Shown here piece by piece: positions 26,201 through 34,507 of a DNA stretch of 64,000 nucleotides. The stretch is from contig NZ_CP094657.1 in the NCBI RefSeq assembly GCF_023920705.1, forward strand, positions 1,984,001-2,048,000, given 5' to 3'. Positions within the stretch are counted from its first letter, which is position 1; each line of letters opens with the position of its first letter. Both the position numbers and the translations under genes were made by a program. The notes under the pieces are model-generated. The model saw only the letters and a program-made list of their open reading frames with translations. It had not been told where the DNA came from and ran no database searches. This stretch comes from Acinetobacter sp. XS-4 (GTDB lineage: Bacteria > Pseudomonadota > Gammaproteobacteria > Pseudomonadales > Moraxellaceae).

Positions 26201-26396
26201 TGCTTTTACATGTGGTGTAATTCCTCTTGTGATTGCAACAGGTGCAAGCTCTGAAACTCAACATGCTTTAGGTACGGGTGTATTTGGGGGCATGATCTCG
26301 GCAACGATTCTGGCTATTTTCTTTGTTCCCGTGTTCTTTATCTTCATTTTGGGCGCCGTAGAAAAGCTATCTTCTAAGAAAAAAATCTCATCTTAA
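23289..26396 (+). CDS. adeB: AdeB RND multidrug efflux transporter
   Basis: A 1035-residue resistance-nodulation-division pump with twelve membrane segments and two large periplasmic loops. The N-terminus MSQFFIRRPVFAW and the proton-relay GIIVDDAIVVVENVER (Asp pair in TM4) and Lys in the LSAKNAIL segment of TM10 are intact, as is the F-loop/drug-binding region. AdeB exports aminoglycosides, tetracyclines, fluoroquinolones and other drugs by proton antiport. No adeC channel gene follows, so another outer membrane protein (for example AdeK) would serve. Nearly the same as A. baumannii AdeB with scattered substitutions. Confidence 0.97.
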   Translation: MMSQFFIRRPVFAWVIAIFIILFGLLSIPKLPIARFPSVAPPQVNISATYPGATAKTINDSVVTLIERELSGVKNLLYYSATTDTSGTAEISATFKPGTDVEMAQVDVQNKIKSIESRLPQVVRQQGLQVEASSSGFLMLVSINSPNGQYSEVDLSDYLVRNVVEELKRVEGVGKVQSFGAEKALRIWVDPNKLVSYGLSISDVNNAIRENNVEIAPGRLGDLPANKGQLITVPLSAQGQLSSVEQFRNISLKSKTNGSIIRLSDVANVEIGSQAYNFAILENGKPATAAAIQLSPGANAVKTAEGIKAKIEELKLNLPEGMQFSIPYDTAPFVKISIEKVIHTLLEAMVLVFIVMYLFLHNVRYTLIPAIVAPIALLGTFTVMLLAGFSINVLTMFGMVLAIGIIVDDAIVVVENVERIMATEGLNPKEATSKAMKEITSPIIGITLVLSAVFLPMAFASGSVGIIYKQFTLTMSVSILFSALLALILTPALCATILKPIDGHHQKKGFFAWFDRSFDKVTKKYELMLLKIIKHTVPVMMIFVVITGITFAGMKYWPTAFMPEEDQGWFMTSFQLPSDATAARTRNVVSEFENSLKNNPDVKSNTTILGWGFSGAGQNVGVAFTTLKDFKERTSSATEMTNAVNASMANSAEGETMAVLPPAIDELGTFSGFSLRLQDRANLGMPALLAAQDQLMEMAAKNKKFYMVWNEGLPQGDNISLKIDREKLNTLGVKFSDVSDIISTSMGSMYINDFPNQGRMQQVIVQVEAKSRMQLKDILNLKVMGSSGQLVSLSEVVTPQWNKAPQQYNRYNGRPSLSIAGIPSFDTSSGVAMREMEQLIAQLPKGIGYEWTGISLQEKQSESQMAFLLGLSMLVVFLVLAALYESWAIPLSVMLVVPLGIFGAIIAIMSRGLMNDVFFKIGLITIIGLSAKNAILIVEFAKMLKEEGMSLIEATVAAAKLRLRPILMTSLAFTCGVIPLVIATGASSETQHALGTGVFGGMISATILAIFFVPVFFIFILGAVEKLSSKKKISS

Positions 26397-26403
26397 GTTA
26401 AAT

Positions 26404-26436
26404 GCATCAGGGGAAATACTTAATTTCCTCTGATGC
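26404..26436 (+). terminator. Hairpin terminator after adeB
   Basis: A 14-bp stem (GCATCAGGGGAAAT 26404-26417, ATTTCCTCTGATGC 26423-26436, one G-T pair) lies 8 bases past the adeB stop. The following T run is weak. The rest of the gap up to 26688 shows no adeC remnant and no gene; it must contain the promoter of the next transporter gene. Confidence 0.65.
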
Positions 26437-26688
26437 TTGATTGAAGTTTAATTTTGGAATAAAGAGATGCTGAGTTAGAGGTTTTTTTAACTTAAGATAT
26501 TGAATGTAAAAGAATAATTTAAAATTATGGTGCGATAAGTAAACCATAAGCGCCGTGCGATCAGCTGAAAAATTTAATGTTTTGACTTTTGGTTGAGAAT
26601 ATTGTTATTTTGTTTTACGTTATTCGTAAACCAATTATGAATAACGTAATTAAAATGAAAATAATTTAAAGCACAACATGGAGAAAGG

Positions 26689-27999
26689 ATGACCATGAAA
26701 GAAGTTGCATTAAGTGATCTGATCAATCAGCAGAAAGTTGGACGTTATCAGAAATTTATTTTATTCACCTGTTTATTGCTGATGATTATGGATGGGTATG
26801 ACATTCAGTCCATGGCTTACGCAGCCCCAATGATTATAGAAGAATGGGGCGTTCATAAAACCATGTTAGGCGTTGTGTTTAGCGCCAGCTTATTTGGTTT
26901 ATTTGTCGGATCATTTTTATTAAGTTCACTTTCCGATCGTTTTGGCCGCCGTCCAATTCTACTGATCTCAACCTTTATGTTCTCTATGTTGATGCTGGTA
27001 ACACCACATGTAGGCAATATTGAGCAATTAACAGCAATTCGCTTTGTTACAGGAATTTTTTTAGGAGGTATCATGCCAAATGTCATGGCCTATAGCTCCG
27101 AAATTGTTCCATATAAATCTCGTATTTTCACCATGATGGTCATTTCTTGTGGCTATACAGTAGGAGCAATGTTAGGAGGTGGCATATCCGCCTTATTAGT
27201 TCCTTGGGGAGGATGGCAGGCGATTTTCTATTTTGGCGGTATTGTCCCTTTAATTATTTTCTTTATTACGTTCTTTAAGCTGCCAGAGTCTTTATATTTT
27301 TTAAGTGAAAATAGCAAAAATACGCCCAAAATTTTGTTTTGGTTAAAGAAATTTTATCCTGCATTAACATTCAATTCAGAGATGAAAATCATTAATACGA
27401 CTGAAGTTCAGGTTAAGAAGTCACCGCTTGAGTTGTTTAAAAATAAGCGTGCGTTTTTTACTTATTCCATCTGGATCATCAGTATTTTAAATATGATTAG
27501 TCTCTATTTTCTGGCGAACTGGTTACCAACTTTAGCCAAAGAGTCAGGGCTGTCATTAAATCAGGCATTGATGATCGGCTCTACCTTACAGTTGGGCGGT
27601 ACGATTGGTAGTATCGTGATGGGCCTTAAAATCGATAAGACTGGATTTTATAAAGTATTAATTCCTGTTTTTCTGGTTGCAGTGATCAGTGTTGCTTTAA
27701 TTGGCTATGCTGTTAGCCATATTGTTTTATTATTTATCATCATTTTCATTGCTGGCTTTACGATTGTTGGTGGGCAACCTGCTATTAATGCGCTGTCTGC
27801 AAGTTATTACCCAGTTTCACTTCGTACCACTGGTGTGGGCTGGAGTATTGGAATTGCCCGTTTGGGTTCGGTCATTGGGCCATTATTTGGTGGCTATCTT
27901 TCTCAATTTCTGGTCATTACCCATTTATTTGTGATCGCTGCAATACCTTCATTGTTCGTTATTATTATGCTGATGATTCAGGCCAAGTATCGATCATAA
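26689..27999 (+). CDS. MFS transporter, aromatic acid:H+ symporter type
   Basis: A 436-residue major facilitator with about twelve membrane segments. MDGYDIQSMAYAAP in TM1 and the LSDRFGRRPILL loop between TM2 and TM3 are typical of the aromatic acid:H+ symporter group (PcaK, BenK, MucK). Expected to take up a benzoate-like acid. It stands alone here; no matching catabolic gene is adjacent, the meta-cleavage island starting 3.7 kb further on. Two ATGs (26689 and 26695) are possible after GGAGAAAGG. Confidence 0.85.
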   Translation: MTMKEVALSDLINQQKVGRYQKFILFTCLLLMIMDGYDIQSMAYAAPMIIEEWGVHKTMLGVVFSASLFGLFVGSFLLSSLSDRFGRRPILLISTFMFSMLMLVTPHVGNIEQLTAIRFVTGIFLGGIMPNVMAYSSEIVPYKSRIFTMMVISCGYTVGAMLGGGISALLVPWGGWQAIFYFGGIVPLIIFFITFFKLPESLYFLSENSKNTPKILFWLKKFYPALTFNSEMKIINTTEVQVKKSPLELFKNKRAFFTYSIWIISILNMISLYFLANWLPTLAKESGLSLNQALMIGSTLQLGGTIGSIVMGLKIDKTGFYKVLIPVFLVAVISVALIGYAVSHIVLLFIIIFIAGFTIVGGQPAINALSASYYPVSLRTTGVGWSIGIARLGSVIGPLFGGYLSQFLVITHLFVIAAIPSLFVIIMLMIQAKYRS

Positions 28000-28530
28000 G
28001 GTTATCTATATACATAAAATTTATGGGGATAATGGCTTAAAAAAAAGCAGGGGTGAACTCAAGAGCTTTTGTATTTATCGAATGTAGTCGGGCCATGCCG
28101 AACATGTAATTCCTTTACTAGTATATTTAATATTTTCCATTCTGCTTAAATATACTAGTGAAGAGCCTCGAGTAAAAATTTTTGATTAAATTTATTTAAT
28201 TCTTTCAGAGATATCAGTTTTATTTTTTATTGTTTTAGTTGTATCTATTCGAAATAAAAATAGTAAAAGCCCTATATGCTTATTAAAAAAATTTTATCGA
28301 AACAAAAATAAAAAATTTTAAAAATAATGTTTTAAAATTTGTATTTTTTGTTTAATGTAAATTTCTTATTAAAAACCGTTAAAATTAAAGAAGTTTTTTA
28401 TTTGTAGAAAATTAAAAAAAAATTTTTCTTTTAAATAATTCTTATGAAATTTTATGTTTCAAATTCTATAATAAAAATTGATTTTGTTATGAGTATATTT
28501 AAGATTCTAAATATACCGAATGGTAAAAAA
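28000..28530. other. AT-rich gap with a 14-bp perfect inverted repeat
   Basis: No gene is visible. A perfect inverted repeat, ACTAGTATATTTAA (28117-28130) and TTAAATATACTAGT (28146-28159), sits in the middle. From about 28160 the DNA becomes extremely AT-rich up to the protease gene, unlike the transporter on the left, suggesting a boundary of acquired DNA. Confidence 0.5.
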
Positions 28531-29952
28531 ATGCTAAAAAATATTTCTTTAATCACAATTTCAATATTTTCTGCTCATGTTTTTGCAGATGACTCAAACA
28601 TTGTAAATGAGGCCGAGGCTTTAGCTGTTGATGCAAAATCATACGCTGCTTCATATAATGTACCCTTTGATGAAGCTGTCAGACGATTACTTATTATGCA
28701 TGGTACTTCCTCTGAAATATCAAATATCAGAAATAACGTTAAAGGTGAACTTCAAGGTCTTTATTTTACTAATGGTAAAAATAATTTTGGTTTAAATGTT
28801 AATGTAGCAAATTATCCAAAAACTTTACCCAGATCATTGAACATTGCTCCTAGGTCAGCAACAGCTATTCAAAATATAATAAGAAGCTCAGGAAATTTAG
28901 CACTAAGAAGGCAATTTAATATCACAGATACTGATATGAAAACTGTAGCAATACAATATTCACAACCTGTAACTGCTCCTATTCATTTTAATAAACAAAG
29001 CTATCCTACAAAATTACAACGCTTGAATAATATTGAAAATAAACGTGAGCAATTGAAAGCTGCTTTACCTTTAATGCATCAAGCTTATGATGATGAAAGA
29101 ACAGGAAATACAAAAATATTTGTTACAGCAGATAATGGTTCAACAAAAAAAATTGCAGAAAGTATTCTAAATACTCCAGTGGAAATAATTATAAGCCCAC
29201 GCCCAACCCGTGTAGCAACGAGAGGAGGCACGCCATTACTTGCACTTGAACCACAATCCGTACAAGGTCAAATTGCTTGTTTTAGTGGATTTATTGGGAA
29301 AAGAAATGGTGTTTTAGGAATTGTTACTGCTGGCCATTGTGCAAAAGTCGGACAATTTAGTAGGTATCAATATAAAGATCGAGATGGAACACAATATGTT
29401 ATTCCTCTTTTAACAGGTGCATCACCAACTAGTGGTTGGCGTGATGATAGTGTAGCTGATCTTGGATTTTTACCAGCTGGAACATCCTCTGCACAACTTG
29501 CAAAAGCTGAATTTTATGCTGACTCAAGTGTAAACTTTAGAAAATTAACAGCCACTAAAACTCGTTCGGGAACAGCTTGGGATAATGGTACTGTGAATGG
29601 ATCATACATCTGTCATCTTGGTAAAACAGGTGGTTATGCAACCACATTAACTCAAAGTTGTGGTGAAGTTGAATCAATAAACTCAGCAAATGCAGATAAC
29701 GTTGGAAATACATTTGTTCGTGTGAAAAATACAAATGGTAGTGCTGGAAGCACACACACTACAGGACTTGGTTCATTGCGCTGTTATCATGGAGACAGTG
29801 GTAGCCCTTGGTTTGCTTTAACAACTGGCTACGGAATTTCACATTCTTGTGAATGGCAAACCGGAGGTGATGATACAACACCAGCACTTTATGCAATTTA
29901 TACTAGTTTAGACTATTTAAGCACTATAGGTACTACCATTGTTATTCAATAA
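28531..29952 (+). CDS. Secreted trypsin-like serine protease
   Basis: A 473-residue exported protein. From the ATG at 28531 there is a signal peptide (MLKNISLITISIFSAHVFA, then DD). A long N-terminal part of about 240 residues, probably a propeptide or inhibitory domain, precedes a chymotrypsin-fold domain with the triad His269 (VTAGHC), Asp310 (DSVADLGF) and Ser423 (GDSGSPW), plus Cys residues that could pair. Streptogrisin/alpha-lytic-type proteases have the same prepro layout. An upstream in-frame ATG at 28444 would put a charged stretch before the signal, so I reject it. Next gene overlaps by 14 bases. Codon use is AT-rich compared with the flanking core genes, suggesting horizontal origin. 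Confidence 0.8.
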   Translation: MLKNISLITISIFSAHVFADDSNIVNEAEALAVDAKSYAASYNVPFDEAVRRLLIMHGTSSEISNIRNNVKGELQGLYFTNGKNNFGLNVNVANYPKTLPRSLNIAPRSATAIQNIIRSSGNLALRRQFNITDTDMKTVAIQYSQPVTAPIHFNKQSYPTKLQRLNNIENKREQLKAALPLMHQAYDDERTGNTKIFVTADNGSTKKIAESILNTPVEIIISPRPTRVATRGGTPLLALEPQSVQGQIACFSGFIGKRNGVLGIVTAGHCAKVGQFSRYQYKDRDGTQYVIPLLTGASPTSGWRDDSVADLGFLPAGTSSAQLAKAEFYADSSVNFRKLTATKTRSGTAWDNGTVNGSYICHLGKTGGYATTLTQSCGEVESINSANADNVGNTFVRVKNTNGSAGSTHTTGLGSLRCYHGDSGSPWFALTTGYGISHSCEWQTGGDDTTPALYAIYTSLDYLSTIGTTIVIQ

Positions 29953-30376
29953 ATTACGTATCCTATCCTATATAGGTATAGGCGCTGTCTGTATTATTTC
30001 TACTAGTTGTACCTCTAAAAATTTAGATGGTTCAAGCATAAGACAGCAGAAAAATCATCTTTATGGTAGAGACATATTAGTTACATATCAGAAATCGACT
30101 GGTGGCTCTAGGCTTACTTTTACTGTTGGTATTCTCAAAGAAGTTAATAGTTGTATCTACCTTTCAAATGATAATGGTGATATCCCAATTATTTTTCCAA
30201 ATACATTTAAAATGAACAATAACTTCGTTTCAAATGGAAATTTAGTATTTGAAATAGGTAAGGAAACACGCTTTATTGGTCATCAAACTTCCATAGAAAA
30301 TGCAATTTCCACATTGAAAATTTCCAATAATCGTTGTTTTAATGGAGAAAAGATGATTTGGGTCTTTGGTCAATGA
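29939..30376 (+). CDS. Small exported protein, possible lipoprotein, paired with the protease
   Basis: A 145-residue protein with a hydrophobic N-terminus (ILSYIGIGAVCIISTSC) ending in a Cys that may be lipidated, although the residue three before it is Ser rather than Leu. No start ATG is near; the frame opens with TTG at 29939, inside the end of the protease gene, so coupling is likely. The rest (Gly-Arg-Asp, several beta-rich stretches, a C-terminal GEKMIWVFG) matches nothing I know. It could be a periplasmic inhibitor or anchor partner of the protease; that is a guess from context. Confidence 0.55.
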   Translation: MLFNKLRILSYIGIGAVCIISTSCTSKNLDGSSIRQQKNHLYGRDILVTYQKSTGGSRLTFTVGILKEVNSCIYLSNDNGDIPIIFPNTFKMNNNFVSNGNLVFEIGKETRFIGHQTSIENAISTLKISNNRCFNGEKMIWVFGQ

Positions 30377-30767
30377 GTAAATGTTTTATTGAATTTCCTA
30401 TATCAGTATTTTAAATTGTTTACCTAAATCCATACCCTGATCTTTCTTAGATTGGGGTTTTTCCATTTCCTTTTTAATTCACCACCTTTGTCACCAGCTA
30501 ATGGACCAATATCAATAATCCAATCTGATTGGCTAATGATGTCTAGATTATGTTCAATAACGATTTACTTAGAGTACTAAAATAATAACTTATAAAATAT
30601 TTGGTTTATGAACCTAGCTATGAATAGATATTTTTCTACTAAAAAGGTCTTAAGAATAGCCTAAATTTGTCTAGGAGAGTGGTGTAGCCCACCACTCACT
30701 ATAAGGTATCTACAAAATCTGTGGCAATCCACCACTAATTAAAATGCTGAGGCTAGAGTTTTGATAG
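30377..30767. other. Gap containing the uvrA relic and a hairpin
   Basis: Apart from the relic above, there is an 8-bp perfect hairpin, GAGTGGTG (30677-30684) / CACCACTC (30690-30697), about 70 bases downstream of the VF530 gene on the minus strand. No intact gene is present. Confidence 0.4.
30424..30564 (-). pseudogene. uvrA-like ATPase C-terminal fragment
   Basis: On the minus strand the frame reads [20 protein letters not shown], then [10 protein letters not shown], and ends at a TAG at 30424. This matches the Walker-B-distal region of UvrA (VVIEHNLDVIKxADWIIDLGPEGG). An in-frame TAA stands just before it at 30565-30567 and nothing UvrA-like continues on either side, so it is a relic of a uvrA paralogue. 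It sits at the right flank of the protease gene pair. Confidence 0.65.
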
Positions 30768-31004
30768 CTATGATTTCTGTTTGGCTTTTTGGCGTAAGAC
30801 ATACAAATATAAGCTTTCTACTTTTTCACGTGCCCATGGTGTGGTACGTAAGAATCGTAATGATGATTTAACACTTGGATCTATGCAAAAACATCTAATT
30901 TCAATTTTACGACTTAAGCCTTCAAATCCACCGTAGTAATCCAATAATTCATCCAAAATGTCAGCAAGTTTTTTGCCGTGTAAAGGGTCATTGGAGGCGT
31001 TCAT
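30768..31004 (-). CDS. VF530/DUF2132 family small DNA-binding protein
   Basis: A 78-residue protein matching the VF530 family: DPLHGKKLADILDELLDYYG, then KIEIRCFCIDPSVKSSLRFL and RTTPWAREKVESLYL. The family has a known solution structure with DNA binding reported, but no clear biological role. Single gene, conserved in many gammaproteobacteria, so it belongs to the core rather than the protease island. Confidence 0.85.
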   Translation of the reverse strand: MNASNDPLHGKKLADILDELLDYYGGFEGLSRKIEIRCFCIDPSVKSSLRFLRTTPWAREKVESLYLYVLRQKAKQKS

Positions 31005-31100
31005 AATAGATCAACAATATTTTGGGAGTCCATTATTATAACCTGAGCTAGTTGGAAAATGAGAGGGATTGAATTTAAACCTACAGAGTTTTTCTAAAGC

Positions 31101-31541
31101 TTATTTAACTCTAAGCCACGTTTGATTTCGTCCAAGCGCAGAGATACCAATGTAGCCACGGCCACTAAATTTTTGCCCATCTGGTGATAATGTTGCACTA
31201 AAGCTATATGTCTTACCTGTCTTAGGATCTAATATCGTTCCACTGGTATATTTGTTGTTTTGACCCGAGTGTTTCAAATTTCTGACGATGGTTAAACCCA
31301 CTAAAGACTTATTTTTATAAGCGCCTTCGCATTTTGTACATTTATTGGCTTCACTTGGAACAAGTATTTTTTCAATGTTGGCAGATAATGTACCATTCTT
31401 ATCTTCACTAAATTTTACGATGGCTCTAGGCTGATTCGTTTCATCATCAATGGTTTTCCAGACAGTGCCATTGAGTCTATCCGAAGCAAATGAATGAACG
31501 GAAAAAGAGCTTAGTAAAAATAAGAATAAATATTTTTTCAT
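31101..31541 (-). CDS. DUF2147 family exported protein
   Basis: A 146-residue protein with a signal peptide (MKKYLFLFLLSSFSVHSFA). The mature part shows the DUF2147 pattern: GTVWKTIDDETNQPRAIVKF, a CxxC pair (CTKC), then GRGYIGISALGRNQTWLRV at the end. These proteins are small lipocalin-like periplasmic beta barrels of unknown function. ATG 31541 is preceded by GAGAAAC; a TTG 24 bases upstream would break the signal peptide. Confidence 0.85.
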   Translation of the reverse strand: MKKYLFLFLLSSFSVHSFASDRLNGTVWKTIDDETNQPRAIVKFSEDKNGTLSANIEKILVPSEANKCTKCEGAYKNKSLVGLTIVRNLKHSGQNNKYTSGTILDPKTGKTYSFSATLSPDGQKFSGRGYIGISALGRNQTWLRVK

Positions 31542-31662
31542 AACGATAGTTTCTCGAATTAACAATGGGGAATTTAATAGTCAGAATGGTTCTATTTCCA
31601 AGCTTTTTTCTTTGGAAGTAGTAGGTGAACGATCTATAAGTGAGATTCAATTTCAGCCAATA

Positions 31663-32742
31663 TTATTGGGAGCGCTTTTTTTCTGCGATGGCGATAATGG
31701 GTTGGACCATCCAGCGTTTAAACTTATTCCCTAAGGATTCCTGTTGATAAATTGGTCGTGGACTAACATCTTCATTTATTTTTTTATATTGTGGGAACAG
31801 TGATAGAGCATTACCTCTTTGAATTTTATATTGATCTGAATCATTAAAAATGGTGAGTTCATCTAATGTATTTACTTGCATATGTGATACAGGAGCTGGT
31901 GCAAATGGGAAATCACTTCCAAATAAAATTCTTTCAGAGCCAACAAGTTCTTTTAATGCTGACATTGCATATGGCGAAGGTGATAACGCTGTATCAAAAT
32001 AAAAACGCTTTATATAGGTCATAATTCCTTGAGGAGCATTTTTATTCATTTCTGTCATCATATTGCCTAAAGAAACTCGCCAAGCAACGTAAGGTAAAAA
32101 ACCTCCAGCATGAGCTAAAATAAACTGAATATCTGGATAACGTTCCATAACGCCAGATGTAATGAGATTGACCGCTGCACGAGTTGTATCTGGTAAAAAT
32201 TCTAAAATAAAGCCAGGTGTAGTAAGACCTAAATTTTCACTGGTTTGATGTAAATTAGGATGTATAAAAACGATGGCTTTACGTTTGTTTAATTCAAACA
32301 TTAATTCTTCAAATCGACTGTCACCCAGAAAAATACCATTAGTACTTCCTAGTAAAACAATTCCATCTGCTTTAAGAACTTCAATGGCGTAGATTGCTTC
32401 AGCACAAGCTTGTTCTGTTAGTGGCATTGGGAGAACTGCAAAGAAACCAAAACGGTTTGGGTAGTTCTGTCGCATTTCAGCCGTATATTCATTACATCCG
32501 CGGGCCAGGTTACAGGCTTCTTGAACATTTCCAAAATACACGCCTGGTGCAGATAAAGAGACAATCGCAGTCTCAGTACCAATCTGATCCATAATCTCAA
32601 TAGATTGAGACGGCGTCCAAACTGGTAATGGAGCACCAGCAACCTTATCAATGCCTTTCTTTAGCATGGCATCTTTAAAAACTGGAGGAACAATATGATG
32701 ATGAACATCAATTCTCCCTTGCTTAAATATTGTATTAGCCAT
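31663..32742 (-). CDS. Amidohydrolase 2 family (ACMSD-like) hydrolase or decarboxylase
   Basis: A 359-residue TIM-barrel metal enzyme. HxH at 14-16 (IDVHHHI), His in FIHPN, LAHAGG and the Asp in FGSDFPFAP match the Amidohydro_2 family, which includes ACMSD, gamma-resorcylate and 2,3-dihydroxybenzoate decarboxylases. Being next to the ompP1 and meta-cleavage genes, it probably decarboxylates or hydrolyses an aromatic acid feeding the pathway. Reads in the same direction as the porin gene, 257 bases downstream of it, with a terminator between. Confidence 0.8.
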   Translation of the reverse strand: MANTIFKQGRIDVHHHIVPPVFKDAMLKKGIDKVAGAPLPVWTPSQSIEIMDQIGTETAIVSLSAPGVYFGNVQEACNLARGCNEYTAEMRQNYPNRFGFFAVLPMPLTEQACAEAIYAIEVLKADGIVLLGSTNGIFLGDSRFEELMFELNKRKAIVFIHPNLHQTSENLGLTTPGFILEFLPDTTRAAVNLITSGVMERYPDIQFILAHAGGFLPYVAWRVSLGNMMTEMNKNAPQGIMTYIKRFYFDTALSPSPYAMSALKELVGSERILFGSDFPFAPAPVSHMQVNTLDELTIFNDSDQYKIQRGNALSLFPQYKKINEDVSPRPIYQQESLGNKFKRWMVQPIIAIAEKKRSQ

Positions 32743-32966
32743 ATCTCATCCTCAAAAGAGCCTTAATTTATTTAGATACTTACATTTCTAAAAAATCTTA
32801 ATGGAATTATAGTAAGACAATATTGGTCAAAATTGAACAGTGTTGTTTATATTATTTTGTATATTTTTCATTATTAAGCGTTAAGATGCTTTCGATCATA
32901 AACACATCAAAAAAAGATAAGTTGTCTTATGTTTTTGATATTACAATTAAAAAGTAAAATTAAAGG

Positions 32967-32997
32967 AAATAGCCCGTATGTTTAATACGGGCTATTT
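32967..32997 (-). terminator. Terminator of the ompP1 gene
   Basis: Perfect 13-bp stem AAATAGCCCGTAT (32967-32979) / ATACGGGCTATTT (32985-32997), loop of five, starting three bases after the ompP1 stop on the minus strand and followed by a T-rich stretch. It separates the porin from the amidohydrolase gene, which therefore has its own promoter in 32743-32966. Confidence 0.8.
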
Positions 32998-32999
32998 GA

Positions 33000-34298
33000 T
33001 TAAAATTTATAATTCAATTGAAGTGAAAAGATATCTGCTTTTGTGTCAAAAGTTCCTTTAAGTGTTTGCATAGTCGGCTTCCCAGCCACAACGGTTTGGC
33101 TGTCTATAGTCGCTTCGTTAGCAAAAACATGTGAATAACCAACATCCATACTTAGATTTTTATTAACCTGAAAACCTGCACCCAATGAAAGCCAAATTCT
33201 ATCTGCGTCAGGAAAACGAACAGTTCGGTCTGATGATGAGTCAACCACAGATTTGTCGTAAGCCATACCAAATCGAAGTTGTGTAGCAGGGGTAACTTGA
33301 TATAGAGCGCCTAAACTTGATCTTAAACCATCTTTAAAATGTAGTTGCTCCTCATATACCACAGTATTATTTTCAGGATTAACTGCACTAAATTCTGGTA
33401 ATACTGACCAATCAGTCCAAGTTATTTCTGCGAGAGCGGTCCATTGGGGAGTAAAGCGATATGCACCTGCTAAACTTGCACTTTGTGGCATTTTAATATC
33501 GACTTCTGCTGGGTAACTAAGGCCAGCTACAGGTGTTGTTACTGTAAGAGAACCGTCTAGTTTAAGCTTGGTTTCAGAGCGGTATGTCAAACCCAAGTCT
33601 AGTTTATCGGTTGGCCTCAAAAAAATACCAATATTTCCTGCCCAACCGTCTCCATCACCTTTTAGTTCACCTTGAGCATCACCTAAATAAACTGGTGCAT
33701 TTGTATTGATAAGAGGGCCAGTTTTTCTAGTCAAAGTAGCATCAAAATCGAGATAATTTAACCCAACTCCAATCATCACCTGAGGATTGATCTCGTACGC
33801 TAGTGATGTGTTCATATTAATACCAGTAACTTCGGTTTTTAACCCTTTGTATCGTCCCACAAAGTCATCATCCCATGAGCCTTTATTTCCATATAAGGGA
33901 GAAACACTCAGCCCTACAGCGAAAGGCTTATCACTTCTATATACATATTGAACACTTGGAACTGTAAATTCTCGATCAATACTCGCTTCTACGCTACCTA
34001 CTGGAACGATAGGTGAAATTGATGAAGTGTTTTCTGCTTTAAAGTCGGTTGTAGCCTGAACGTAAGATGCAGAACCTGATAAATAACTACCCGAACTTAA
34101 ACCCATCATAGCAGCAGGATTATAGGCAACCACGCTAGCATTTTGTGCGAGTGCTGATGAGCCTGCAAAGGCATAACCCACGCCTGCAGCAGTCTGTGTA
34201 TCTATAAAAATACCAGAAGCATAAGTTAAAGAAGTTTGGGCCATTAAACTCATAAATATTAATTTTGTTCTAAGTGATCCGATCACAGTTATATCCAT
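33000..34298 (-). CDS. OmpP1/FadL-family outer membrane transporter
   Basis: A 432-residue beta-barrel protein with a signal peptide ending near TYASG. The mature N-terminus GIFIDTQTAAGVGYAFAG and ASVVAYNPAAMMGL is the FadL/TodX hatch motif (NPA). The C-terminus ends in FSLQLNYKF, with the terminal Phe needed for barrel insertion. FadL-type channels take up hydrophobic substrates such as fatty acids and aromatic hydrocarbons. Its divergent promoter shared with the hydrolase gene and the operator-like site at 34322-34341 put it in the aromatic regulon. Confidence 0.88.
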   Translation of the reverse strand: MDITVIGSLRTKLIFMSLMAQTSLTYASGIFIDTQTAAGVGYAFAGSSALAQNASVVAYNPAAMMGLSSGSYLSGSASYVQATTDFKAENTSSISPIVPVGSVEASIDREFTVPSVQYVYRSDKPFAVGLSVSPLYGNKGSWDDDFVGRYKGLKTEVTGINMNTSLAYEINPQVMIGVGLNYLDFDATLTRKTGPLINTNAPVYLGDAQGELKGDGDGWAGNIGIFLRPTDKLDLGLTYRSETKLKLDGSLTVTTPVAGLSYPAEVDIKMPQSASLAGAYRFTPQWTALAEITWTDWSVLPEFSAVNPENNTVVYEEQLHFKDGLRSSLGALYQVTPATQLRFGMAYDKSVVDSSSDRTVRFPDADRIWLSLGAGFQVNKNLSMDVGYSHVFANEATIDSQTVVAGKPTMQTLKGTFDTKADIFSLQLNYKF

Positions 34299-34321
34299 TT
34301 AAATAAACATGAATATAAAAT

Positions 34322-34341
34322 ATTAAACAAAAGTGTTCAAA
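34322..34341. promoter_or_regulatory. Operator-like site in front of ompP1
   Basis: The 20 bases here match 16 of 20 positions of the perfect palindrome at 34457-34480 (right half GTGTTCAAA exact). It lies 24 bases upstream of the ompP1 ATG, where a repressor would block transcription. Confidence 0.5.
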
Positions 34342-34456
34342 AATCAAATTTATTGTAAAATTAACTATATATATGTTTTTAATGGTTATTTTAAAAATTA
34401 AAAAACTTATCTATCTGTAAATTATAAAATTTTTAAAATATGAACAAATGTTGAAT

Positions 34457-34480
34457 AATTTGAACACATGTGTTCAAATT
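34457..34480. promoter_or_regulatory. Perfect 24-bp palindrome, likely TetR operator
   Basis: Twelve-base arms AATTTGAACACA and TGTGTTCAAATT without spacer. It sits 28 bases before the chosen start of the hydrolase gene that opens the catabolic operon. A further half-site, TGAACAAATGTT, lies at 34441-34452, and TGTTCAAAT recurs at 42709-42717 in front of the TetR gene, so the TetR protein of the island is the likely binder. Confidence 0.65.
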
Positions 34481-34507
34481 GGTTTTGTGGAGTATTTGAG
34501 AAATAAA

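Noticed and set aside
26397..26688. A remnant of adeC after adeB
   Set aside because: The gap shows a terminator hairpin and no frame resembling an outer membrane channel.
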